This document shows positions 5,788 through 11,857 of a stretch of DNA of 11,857 bases, one piece after another. Below the pieces are notes generated by a model, which was not told where the DNA came from, ran no database searches, and saw only the letters and a program-made list of their open reading frames with translations. Location of the stretch: NCBI GenBank assembly GCA_964550165.1, contig CAZJYC010000075.1, positions 1-11,857 on the forward strand. Reading direction: 5' to 3'. This DNA comes from CAZJYC01 sp964550165. Its GTDB lineage: Bacteria; Acidobacteriota; Aminicenantia; Aminicenantales; Aminicenantaceae. Position 1 is the first letter of the stretch. The number at the start of each line of letters is the position of its first letter. A program made the position numbers and the translations under genes.

Positions 5788-8012
5788 TCCTTCTTTTCCC
5801 AGAGCTTTTTGGGTTCTACTATTTCCTTATAGGTGCACTTTTCATCTGAGCAGTAGAGATAAGGCTCGCCCTTGATCACGTTTTTTCGAAGCACAAATTC
5901 CCGACCGCATACGGGGCAGCGCTGAGGGACAGGCTCGTCCCAGGTTGCAAAATCACACTTCGGAAACTTGCTGCAGCCAAAAAATATCTTTCCCCTTCTC
6001 GTTTTCCTTTTGATGATCGTCCCGCCGCAGCCCTTCGGGCAGGGAATTCCCGTATCCTCACTCTCTTTTTTGATGTATTTGCAGTGAGGATAATTGGAAC
6101 AGGCGATGAACGCCCCGTATCGCCCCCGCCTCATCACCAGCTGTGATCCGCATTGGGGGCACTTCTCATCGAGCGGCTTGCTTTCCTTTTTAATCAAACT
6201 CTCCCTGTACTTACACTCGGGATAAGCCGAACAGGCCTTAAACTGCCCGTAGCGGCCCACTTTGATCACGAGGTTGCTGCCGCATTCCGGACAAATGTCT
6301 TCCAAGGGGATCCCTTTGCCTTTCACTCCTTCGCTATTCTCCGCCTGTCTCAAATCCTTGTCAAGCAGGGAATAATACGACTTGAGGTAGTCCAGCCAAT
6401 CCTGTTCGCCCTCGCTGATGCGGTCAAGCTCCTCTTCCAGGCGGGCCGTAAACTTGAACTCCATCAAGTCAGGAAAATGTTTAATCAAATAATCCGTGAC
6501 AAACATCCCCAGGTCCGTGGGCAAAAACTTTCCTCTGTCCTTGATGACATAAACCCGGTCCTGGAGAGTGGAGATGATGGGCGCATAGGTGCTCGGCCGG
6601 CCGATGCCTCTGGCTTCCAGCTCCTTGACCAGCGTTCCTTCTGTGTAGCGGGGAGGGGGCTGGGTGAAATTCTGTTTGGACCCCAGCTCGAGGAGATTGA
6701 GCTTTTCTCCAGCCTCAGCCTTGGGCAAAATCTTATCGTCTTTCTTCAAGCTGGGATAAAGGGCCAAAAACCCATCGAATTTGATAACCTCACCTTTGGC
6801 TTTGAACAGGTATTTTGAGGCCATTATATCAAACTCTGTCTCTTCGACCGAAGCTGAACTCATCTGAGAGGCGATAAATCTATTCCAGATAATACGGTAG
6901 AGGCCGTATTCGTCTTTCTTGAGATAAGGCTTGACAGCCTCGGGCGCAAGGGAAAAGGTGGTGGGACGGATGGCTTCATGAGCATCCTGCGCCTTTTTTT
7001 TGTTTTTATAAAAGCGCGGCTTTTTGGGTAGATAATCATGGGAATAATTCTCCTCGATGTGTTTTCGCGCTTGAAAGACGGCCAGGTTTGAAACGCGAAC
7101 CGAGTCTGTTCTCATGTAGGTGATAAGGCCCACCATTCCCTGGTCTCCGATTCTGAGCCCCTCATAAAGCCTTTGAGCCACGGACATCGTCTTTTTCACC
7201 GGAAAACGAAAGAGCCGGAAGGCATCCTGCTGAAGAGTGCTGGTGATGTAGGGTGGAAAGGGATTCCTCATTTTCTCCCGGACATCAACCTTTTCCAGAA
7301 TAAAGGGAAGGCTGTTCAGCTCAGAGACAACCCCAGACGCAGTTTTTTCATCCTTGATTTTGACCTTTTTGCCTTCAATCTCTGTCAGGTTGGCTTTGAA
7401 AGTTGGGGGATTTGAGGCCTCAAGATGGGCGGTTATGGTCCAGTATTCCTCCTGGACAAAATCATTGATTTCCCGCTCCCGGTCACAAATCAAGCGCAGG
7501 GCTATCGACTGCACCCGGCCTGCGCTCAATCCCCTTCCGATTTTTTTCCAGAGCAAGGGGCTGATGAGATAGCCCACCAACCGGTCCAGAAGGCGTCTTG
7601 TCTGCTGAGCCTTGATTTTATTCTGGTCAACCTGGCCAAGGTTGTGGAAAGCCTCTTCGATGGCCCCTTTGGTGATCTCATGAAAGAGAACACGGGAAAT
7701 ATTTTTGTTGTAATCCTCGAGGATAGTGCTTAGATGCCAGCAGATGGCTTCTCCTTCCCGGTCAGGATCGGCTGCAAGAAAGACGGATTCGCACTGCCGG
7801 GCGGATTTCTGGAGGTCAGCCACAGTCCTCTTCCTCTGCGGAATGATTTGATATTCAGGTTTAAACTCGTGGTCGATGTCGATGCCCAATCTCTGTTTGG
7901 GAAGGTCCATGATGTGTCCCATGGAAGCCTTGACTAAATAGTCGGGACCCAAATACATGTAGACTGTCTTGGCTTTGGCCGGCGACTCCACAATAACCAG
8001 GCGCTTGGCCAT
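5784..8012 (-). CDS. topA: DNA topoisomerase I (type IA)
   Basis: This 742-aa enzyme relaxes negative supercoils by single-strand passage. The N-terminal Toprim domain has Glu9 (VIVESPAKAKT) and the DPDREGE metal-binding set (Asp82, Asp84, Glu86). The catalytic tyrosine is Tyr299 in ITYMRTDSVRVS. RGIGRPSTYAPII (about 468-480) is another family mark. The C-terminus carries four zinc ribbons, each with four cysteines, at about 574-600, 618-644, 658-686 and 699-726. The start is the ATG at 8012: GGAG lies six bases upstream, while the in-frame ATG at 8018 directly abuts GGAG with no spacer. This start overlaps the dprA stop as TGATG, and the stop overlaps the xerC start as ATGA. It is complete. 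Confidence 0.97.
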   Translation of the reverse strand: MAKRLVIVESPAKAKTVYMYLGPDYLVKASMGHIMDLPKQRLGIDIDHEFKPEYQIIPQRKRTVADLQKSARQCESVFLAADPDREGEAICWHLSTILEDYNKNISRVLFHEITKGAIEEAFHNLGQVDQNKIKAQQTRRLLDRLVGYLISPLLWKKIGRGLSAGRVQSIALRLICDREREINDFVQEEYWTITAHLEASNPPTFKANLTEIEGKKVKIKDEKTASGVVSELNSLPFILEKVDVREKMRNPFPPYITSTLQQDAFRLFRFPVKKTMSVAQRLYEGLRIGDQGMVGLITYMRTDSVRVSNLAVFQARKHIEENYSHDYLPKKPRFYKNKKKAQDAHEAIRPTTFSLAPEAVKPYLKKDEYGLYRIIWNRFIASQMSSASVEETEFDIMASKYLFKAKGEVIKFDGFLALYPSLKKDDKILPKAEAGEKLNLLELGSKQNFTQPPPRYTEGTLVKELEARGIGRPSTYAPIISTLQDRVYVIKDRGKFLPTDLGMFVTDYLIKHFPDLMEFKFTARLEEELDRISEGEQDWLDYLKSYYSLLDKDLRQAENSEGVKGKGIPLEDICPECGSNLVIKVGRYGQFKACSAYPECKYRESLIKKESKPLDEKCPQCGSQLVMRRGRYGAFIACSNYPHCKYIKKESEDTGIPCPKGCGGTIIKRKTRRGKIFFGCSKFPKCDFATWDEPVPQRCPVCGREFVLRKNVIKGEPYLYCSDEKCTYKEIVEPKKLWEKKE

Positions 8013-9130
8013 CACCATCTCCTCTGAAAATATTTTCCCGGTCTCTGGACGATCCAGCCTCCGAGTTCCAGGTTCAGCAGAATAGAAAGAATTTCAGAAA
8101 CAGAAAATTCTGTTCCCTCAACCAAATCATCGATGTGGGTTAACGAGTCGCTCTTAAGCATCCCGAAAATTTTTTTCTCCTCAGGGCTCATCGTCAGAGG
8201 CTCTTCTGTCTCTTCTTCCTTCTGGGAAAGGAGCTCTTCCCTCAAAGGCGAAAGGAGCTCCTCAGCCACATCCTCCCAGCTCTCCACCAGCTTGGCTCCT
8301 GTCTTGATCAGCCAGTTTGTCCCTTGACTGAGCTCTGAGGTGATGTTTCCTGGAACGGCCATGACTTCCCTGTTCTGCTCCAAGGCCAGCCGGGCGGAGA
8401 TCAAAGAACCGCTTCTCCGTGTCGCTTCCACCACAACAAGAGCCATGGAAAGACCGCTGATGATCCGGTTGCGGATAGGAAAGTGGAAACCCAGAGGAAG
8501 AGATTCTGCCGGAAACTCAGAGACCACCGCTCCGTTTTCCATAATCTTGTTAAAAAGGGAACGGTTCTCTTTCGGGTAAACGTTTTCCAATCCTGAACCT
8601 AACACGGCGACAGTCCTTCCTCCTTCCAGTGCGCCACAGTGAGCGATAGAATCCACGCCAAGGGCCATGCCGCTGACGATGACGAGACCCCGGCTGGCAA
8701 GGTCACGCGCCAGCTTCTCGGCGGCAGCCCTTCCATAGGCTGACGGCTTTCTCGCCCCCACGACGGACACGGCCGGCCCTTTCAGGGCTTCGACCTTCCC
8801 CGCGCAATACAGGACGAGGGGCGGGTCGAATATTTCTTTCAAATATTCCGGATACCTCTCATCCTCCAGAGTCAGGATCGAATATTTTTTTCGCTCCAGC
8901 CTTTCGATCTCTCTGCAGGCTCGATCCAGGAGTTTGGGCGATGTCAGAAGCCGTGCTCTCTCTTCATCTATCCCTAAACGAACAAGTTCACCGCTTCGAG
9001 CTTTGAAGGCGTCGGAAATATCCGGAAAATGGTCAACAACTTTTTTGGCTGCTTTAAGACTCTCGGCTAAAACTAAATTGAGAGCAACCCAGTAGCTCCT
9101 CTTATCTTCCAACTTTATTTTCGAGCGCAC
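8012..9130 (-). CDS. dprA: DprA/Smf DNA-processing protein
   Basis: DprA binds incoming single-stranded DNA and loads RecA during natural transformation. This copy has 372 aa. Residues of about 1-75 are a SAM/HhH-like region. Residues 85-290 are the Rossmann-fold DNA_processg_A domain, with SVVGARKPSAYGR (122-134), SGMALGVDSIAH (153-164), VAVLGSGLENVYP (174-186), FPIRNRIISGLS (217-228) and RSGSLISARLALEQ (239-252). Residues of about 314-372 are a winged-helix-like C-terminal domain. The start is uncertain: GTG at 9130 overlaps the end of the upstream usp gene by 16 bases and has only weak ribosome-site pairing. A TTG six codons later is the alternative. The stop overlaps the topA start (TGATG). 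Confidence 0.92.
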   Translation of the reverse strand: MRSKIKLEDKRSYWVALNLVLAESLKAAKKVVDHFPDISDAFKARSGELVRLGIDEERARLLTSPKLLDRACREIERLERKKYSILTLEDERYPEYLKEIFDPPLVLYCAGKVEALKGPAVSVVGARKPSAYGRAAAEKLARDLASRGLVIVSGMALGVDSIAHCGALEGGRTVAVLGSGLENVYPKENRSLFNKIMENGAVVSEFPAESLPLGFHFPIRNRIISGLSMALVVVEATRRSGSLISARLALEQNREVMAVPGNITSELSQGTNWLIKTGAKLVESWEDVAEELLSPLREELLSQKEEETEEPLTMSPEEKKIFGMLKSDSLTHIDDLVEGTEFSVSEILSILLNLELGGWIVQRPGKYFQRRW

Positions 9131-9996
9131 TCGGACGGGGGAATGGCAAAAACAGGAATATGAGTGTAAGAGATGACTTTCTCGGTCGTGCTGCCAAGGA
9201 AAAATCGCTCCAGCCGGCTCTGGACACAGGTCGAGATGACGATCAGGTCGAAATTGTGTGTCTCCGCGTAATCGACGATTCCGACGGCGGCATTGACGGC
9301 GCGCGAGACTTCTTCGCTAACTTTTATTTTCGCCCTTTCCCTCTTTTTTCTCTGTTTGAGCCTCTTCAAAAGGGACTCGAAAAGCTCATCCAATACCCTC
9401 GGGGAAAACTCATAGTCGTGGAGCTCGAGCACATGAAAGAGGGTGATGTCAGCGCCAAAGCCCTTGGCCAGCTTCCAGGCATAATCCCTCTCCACTTCTT
9501 CCTGCGCAGAAAAATCTGTGGGAACGATCATCTTTTTGAATGAAGGCTTTCCTGTTTTTTTCTTGGTGATGAGCACAGGGACAGGAGAATTCCTTAAAAC
9601 CTGATTGGCGACGCTTCCGATAAAAAGTTTCTCAATGGCCGACATCCCTCTTTTCCCGATCACAATCAAATCCACTTTTTCTTTTTCAGCGGTCTCTATG
9701 ATTTTTTTCGAGGCGGAGCCTTCCTTGACGATAGCCTTAAACGGAATGGCTTTGGCTTTCTTCAGCTTCTCCAGCTTCTTTTTTGCTTCATCTTTGTACA
9801 ACTTCACTGTCCTGGACAGTTCTCCCCGGATAACATAGGCTGTATCGTAGAGGGCAGGAGAAAAATCAGGGACAACGTGGAGGGCGATGATGCTGGCCTT
9901 GAATGTCTTGGCAAAGGCATGGGCATAGAGAAGCGCCTCCTGAGCTTCGTCGGAAAAATCTGTGGCCCAGAGAATTTTTTTCAAGAAATCAGACAT
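9115..9996 (-). CDS. Tandem-domain universal stress protein (UspA family)
   Basis: The protein has 293 aa and two Usp domains: about 5-145 (KILWATDFSDEAQEAL ... SPVPVLIT) and about 154-286 (KKMIVPTDFSAQEEVE ... HIPVFAI). Domain 1 keeps the ATP-binding motif G-x2-G-x9-G-S (Gly114, Gly117, Gly127, Ser128). Domain 2 keeps only the final GS (Gly268, Ser269); its first part reads STCV, so it probably does not bind ATP in the usual way. Such proteins are cytoplasmic and linked to stress survival; no exact reaction is known. AAGGAG six bases before the ATG fixes the start. It is the first gene of the uspA-dprA-topA-xerC run and has its own promoter (10059-10088) plus a hairpin in its leader. Confidence 0.93.
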   Translation of the reverse strand: MSDFLKKILWATDFSDEAQEALLYAHAFAKTFKASIIALHVVPDFSPALYDTAYVIRGELSRTVKLYKDEAKKKLEKLKKAKAIPFKAIVKEGSASKKIIETAEKEKVDLIVIGKRGMSAIEKLFIGSVANQVLRNSPVPVLITKKKTGKPSFKKMIVPTDFSAQEEVERDYAWKLAKGFGADITLFHVLELHDYEFSPRVLDELFESLLKRLKQRKKRERAKIKVSEEVSRAVNAAVGIVDYAETHNFDLIVISTCVQSRLERFFLGSTTEKVISYTHIPVFAIPPSECARK

Positions 9997-10014
9997 CTTA
10001 GTCTCCTTGCAATG

Positions 10015-10038
10015 AAAAAGGGGACAGTCCCCTTTTTT
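10015..10038. repeat. GGGGACAGTCCCC palindrome in the usp leader (attenuator-like)
   Basis: A5-GGGGAC-A-GTCCCC-T5 forms an 11-bp palindrome with a single central base, plus one further T. In the usp transcript it lies between the start site (about 10052) and the ribosome site. There it would form a stem of about 10 bp with a 3-nt loop, with U residues in the 3' arm, like an intrinsic terminator before the gene. It also has the form of a dispersed 'GGGGACAGTCCCC' palindrome often met in environmental bacterial genomes, so it may be an inserted repeat rather than a dedicated attenuator. Confidence 0.6.
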
Positions 10039-10058
10039 AAGACGAATAAAAGCTCTTA

Positions 10059-10088
10059 ATTATCTCTCTACCAATTATTTCCTGTCAA
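10059..10088 (-). promoter_or_regulatory. Promoter of usp-dprA-topA-xerC
   Basis: On the - strand, TTGACA (10088-10083) is a perfect -35 and GATAAT (10064-10059) matches the -10 at 5 of 6, with an 18-base spacer. The start would be near 10052, giving a leader of about 55 nt. The promoter sits between two related GGGGA..TCCCC palindromes, so the cluster can be expressed independently of mgtE. Confidence 0.7.
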
Positions 10089-10090
10089 CA

Positions 10091-10112
10091 AAAAAAGGGG
10101 ATCCCCTTTTTT
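10091..10112 (-). terminator. Intrinsic terminator-like perfect palindrome after mgtE
   Basis: A perfect 22-bp palindrome, A6-GGGGATCCCC-T6, starts seven bases past the mgtE stop. In the mgtE transcript it gives a 9-bp stem with a GATC loop ending in a run of seven U. It equals the 10015-10038 palindrome with the central CAG removed. Being symmetric, it could also act on + strand transcripts. Confidence 0.6.
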
Positions 10113-10118
10113 AATCGT

Positions 10119-11498
10119 TCAGATTCGAAGGATGAGCTTTACTGTCATGAAAAAAATTAAAAGCCCGCTAATATCAACGATTGTAGTCAGTGCCGGGCTG
10201 GCCACAACGGCAGGATCCAACTTGAGCCTGGTTGCACCCAGGGGCAGGAGAGCTCCTATCAGAGTAGAACTCATCACCTGAAGCGCAAGCGCAATGCTTA
10301 TGGCAATTGCCACTGTCCATGTTGAAGAGGCTTCCGGCATGCTTGATTTCGTGCTGAAGATGAGCACGCGGCTAAAGGCAACCGCTGCCAGCAAAAGACC
10401 AAGAAGCAAAGAGACCTGAATCTCTTTGGAGATTACCCTGATAACATCTTTCACTGTGACTTCTTTTAAAGCCAGAGCGCGGACAAGCAGAGTGGCCGAC
10501 TGGCTTCCTGTGTTTCCTCCTGTATCCGCGAGCATAGGCATGAACGTAGCCAAGATGGCAAACTGAAGAAGGAGCCCTTCGAAACTCTGGACGATATATC
10601 CTGAGACAAAGCCGAGAAGAGCCAGGGCTAGGACCCACATTGATCTGTTTCTGAAGTGATCCCAGGCCGATGTTCTCAGGTAGGCGCGTGCCTCGTGGCG
10701 ACCGGTGATGGCCATGAATTTCTCCATATCCTCGGTCTGCTCCTGAGTGATAATATCCAGGGCATCATCATGGGTGATGATCCCAACCAGCGTTTTCTGG
10801 CGGTCAACAACGGGCAAAGCGATGAGGTCGTATTTCTGGATTTTTCTTGCCGCATCTTCCTGATCATCCGTAACCCGGGCAAAGACGACATCTTTATGTA
10901 TGATTTCTCGGATGCTGGCTTCCGGCCGCGCCAGAATGAGATCTTTCAAGGAGACATATCCGAGAAGTTTGCGCTTCTCATCAATCACATAGGCAATATA
11001 GATTGTTTCTTTATCCGGTGCCTCGAGGCGCAGTTTAGCGATGGCTTCACCGGATGTTAAATCGGCAGTGAGACTAGCATACTCGGAAGTCATGACAGCG
11101 CCCGTAGTGCCCTCTGGATAGGAAGCGAGCCTTCTTATATCCTCTCTCTCTGCCTGGGCAAGGGCAGGAAGGATCATCTCCTGTTTCTCTTCGGGCATTC
11201 CTTTAAACAAATCCACTCGATCATCTGAAGACATTTCCGCAAGTAACTTGGCCAAATCTTCACGTTTCATGATCTCGGCCATATCGACCTGGGTATCTTT
11301 CTCCAGGTGACTGAAGATTTCGGCCCGAAGAGGGTGTGGAGCCTGTCGCAGAACTTCCCAGGCTTCTCCAGGAGTGAGCGCTGAAATGAACTCAGCGATA
11401 ACGCTTGGATGACCGGATTCACAGAAAAGACGTAGCTCCTCGGTGTTTCCTTTAGCGATAGCCTCCCGCAATTCGGGAACGAGGAGGGGTATTTTCAC
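10119..11498 (-). CDS. mgtE: MgtE-family magnesium transporter
   Basis: This Mg2+-gated inner-membrane channel/transporter brings Mg2+ (and sometimes Co2+) into the cell. With a GTG start at 11498 it has 459 aa, the usual length. Residues of about 5-130 are the helical N domain, 135-255 are two CBS domains, and 287-459 are the membrane part. Family marks are MPMLADTGGNTGSQSATLLVRAL (320-342), LDPAVVASPALTT (427-439) and the following Asp442 (VDISGLL), which matches the pore aspartate region of Thermus MgtE. The GTG is chosen because GGGAGGAG lies just upstream. An ATG at 11555 would add 19 residues whose codons lie in the leader hairpins and which the family lacks. The ribosome site sits in a hairpin, and a promoter at 11717-11745 gives a leader of about 210 nt. 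Confidence 0.95.
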   Translation of the reverse strand: MKIPLLVPELREAIAKGNTEELRLFCESGHPSVIAEFISALTPGEAWEVLRQAPHPLRAEIFSHLEKDTQVDMAEIMKREDLAKLLAEMSSDDRVDLFKGMPEEKQEMILPALAQAEREDIRRLASYPEGTTGAVMTSEYASLTADLTSGEAIAKLRLEAPDKETIYIAYVIDEKRKLLGYVSLKDLILARPEASIREIIHKDVVFARVTDDQEDAARKIQKYDLIALPVVDRQKTLVGIITHDDALDIITQEQTEDMEKFMAITGRHEARAYLRTSAWDHFRNRSMWVLALALLGFVSGYIVQSFEGLLLQFAILATFMPMLADTGGNTGSQSATLLVRALALKEVTVKDVIRVISKEIQVSLLLGLLLAAVAFSRVLIFSTKSSMPEASSTWTVAIAISIALALQVMSSTLIGALLPLGATRLKLDPAVVASPALTTIVDISGLLIFFMTVKLILRI

Positions 11499-11690
11499 GG
11501 CTCTCCTCCCTTCGACTGCGAAGCTTCCGCAGCCGGGAGTGAACCGAAGGGTCAATCGTTTTCAGAGTGATTGCGGTTCACGCCACTGGCTGCTCGATAA
11601 AGCCTTCGCAGCCCTACTGGCATTATTTGTAACCTCAAAATCCGCCGCATTTGGGATTTGAAGTTACTCGGACCATCAGAATCACTCATG
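11499..11690 (-). promoter_or_regulatory. Structured mgtE 5' leader, candidate cis-regulatory RNA
   Basis: In transcript order: outer-stem strand GAGTGATT (11687-11680). Hairpin P2 (11667-11629) has about 14 bp with one G-U pair and one bulge. Hairpin P3 (11621-11582) is built on GGCTGC/GCAGCC plus an outer GCC/GGC. Then come GTGAACCG (11581-11574) and AATCACTC (11572-11565), which closes the outer stem. Alternatively CAATC (11573-11569) pairs with GATTG (11557-11553) next to GTGAACCG with CGGTTCAC (11546-11539). A last hairpin built on CTGCGGAAGCTTCGCAG (11532-11516) can be extended by CTCCC or CCCTTCG pairing with the Shine-Dalgarno GGGAG (11510-11506) or CGAAGGG. Two exclusive pairings plus a masked ribosome site suggest a switch. 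It does not match the M-box as I know it. An inserted palindromic repeat is the main alternative. Confidence 0.5.
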
Positions 11691-11716
11691 ACAAAAAATC
11701 CATTTAACTGAAATTT

Positions 11717-11745
11717 CTTATATATCTTATTTTCTGTTCCGTCAA
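11717..11745 (-). promoter_or_regulatory. Promoter of mgtE
   Basis: On the - strand, TTGACG (11745-11740; 5 of 6) and TATAAG (11722-11717; 5 of 6) are separated by 17 bases. The start would be near 11710, about 23 nt before the first strand of the leader's outer stem, so the whole structured region would be transcribed. Confidence 0.65.
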
Positions 11746-11763
11746 GAGGAAAAAGCCTGTCGT

Positions 11764-11857
11764 AAGCATCTTTTTTCCCGTGATGAGGAAAGGGATTTGA
11801 TGGAGTGAGGAAGGGAGGCGCTGGTTTCCGTCCCTCCGAAGCCCATGGTGGCGGGTG
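11764..11857. repeat. Half of palindromic repeat element A (left arm and core)
   Basis: AAGCATC (11764-11770) through CCCGTGATGAG (to 11787), and GCTGGTTTCCGTCCCTCC (11820-11837), are inverted copies of 85-107 and 35-52. A local hairpin GGGAGG/CCTCCC also forms within 11813-11837. The last 18 bases repeat positions 1-18 with one mismatch. The window ends inside the core. The element lies just upstream of the mgtE promoter and contains no gene. Confidence 0.8.

Noticed and set aside
6153..6818. 221-codon open frame on the + strand inside topA
   Set aside because: It is antisense to the zinc-ribbon and core region of a complete topoisomerase and shows no family motif.
11499..11555. Longer mgtE start (ATG at 11555)
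   Set aside because: The 19 extra codons fall in the leader hairpins, the family lacks such a segment, and a strong Shine-Dalgarno lies directly before the GTG at 11498.
11499..11700. M-box (ykoK) magnesium riboswitch upstream of mgtE
   Set aside because: The position is right, but I cannot find the conserved M-box core sequence on the - strand, and the stem order differs. The leader is reported as an unassigned candidate instead.
1..11857. Whole window as a circular plasmid or phage
   Set aside because: The end overlap is only 18 bases with a mismatch, and the genes are chromosomal housekeeping genes with no replication, partition or phage functions.

Overview
The window looks like chromosomal DNA from a mid-GC, probably Gram-negative bacterium, apparently metagenomic. 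The secreted S9B dipeptidyl peptidase, the small ComEA-like protein with a signal peptide, the uspA-dprA-topA-xerC cluster and the many intergenic palindromes would suit Acidobacteriota or Candidatus Aminicenantes. That placement is a guess from gene style, not from a marker gene. There is no prophage, CRISPR array, defence island, tRNA or rRNA that I can see.

Layout, left to right. Positions 1-107 are one half of a palindromic repeat (element A); the other half is at 11764-11857, so both ends of the window break at the same point in a repeat family. A good promoter then drives a secreted DPP-IV-like serine peptidase (194-2389, +). A second, 252-bp nested palindromic element (element B, 2476-2727) lies before the + strand pair mgtC (2806-3453) and rdgB (3446-4060), which overlap. 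The rest is on the - strand. A ComEA-like helix-hairpin-helix protein (4129-4446) converges on rdgB. An AT-rich gap with a REP-like motif follows. Then comes a tightly overlapped cluster which, read in its direction of transcription, is uspA-type gene, dprA, topA, xerC (9996 down to 4903). Upstream of it is mgtE (11498-10119), separated by a terminator-like palindrome and a clear uspA promoter.

How the genes fit together. dprA, topA and xerC handle DNA: protection of incoming single strands, supercoil relaxation and dimer resolution. The ComEA-like protein could bind incoming DNA in the periplasm. MgtC (magnesium-starvation family) and MgtE (gated Mg2+ channel/transporter) sit at opposite ends on opposite strands.

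The most interesting region is the roughly 210-nt leader of mgtE (about 11710-11499). A near-consensus promoter is followed by a long hairpin and a second hairpin enclosed by an 8-bp outer stem. One strand of that outer stem can instead pair with a downstream segment, and a final hairpin includes the mgtE Shine-Dalgarno. This resembles a riboswitch or RNA-thermosensor layout and does not look like the known M-box. The alternative is that it is another palindromic repeat, since this genome clearly carries several. Two repeat elements with different interiors but shared termini (AAGCATC-n5-TyCCGTGAT) also suggest a MITE-like family.
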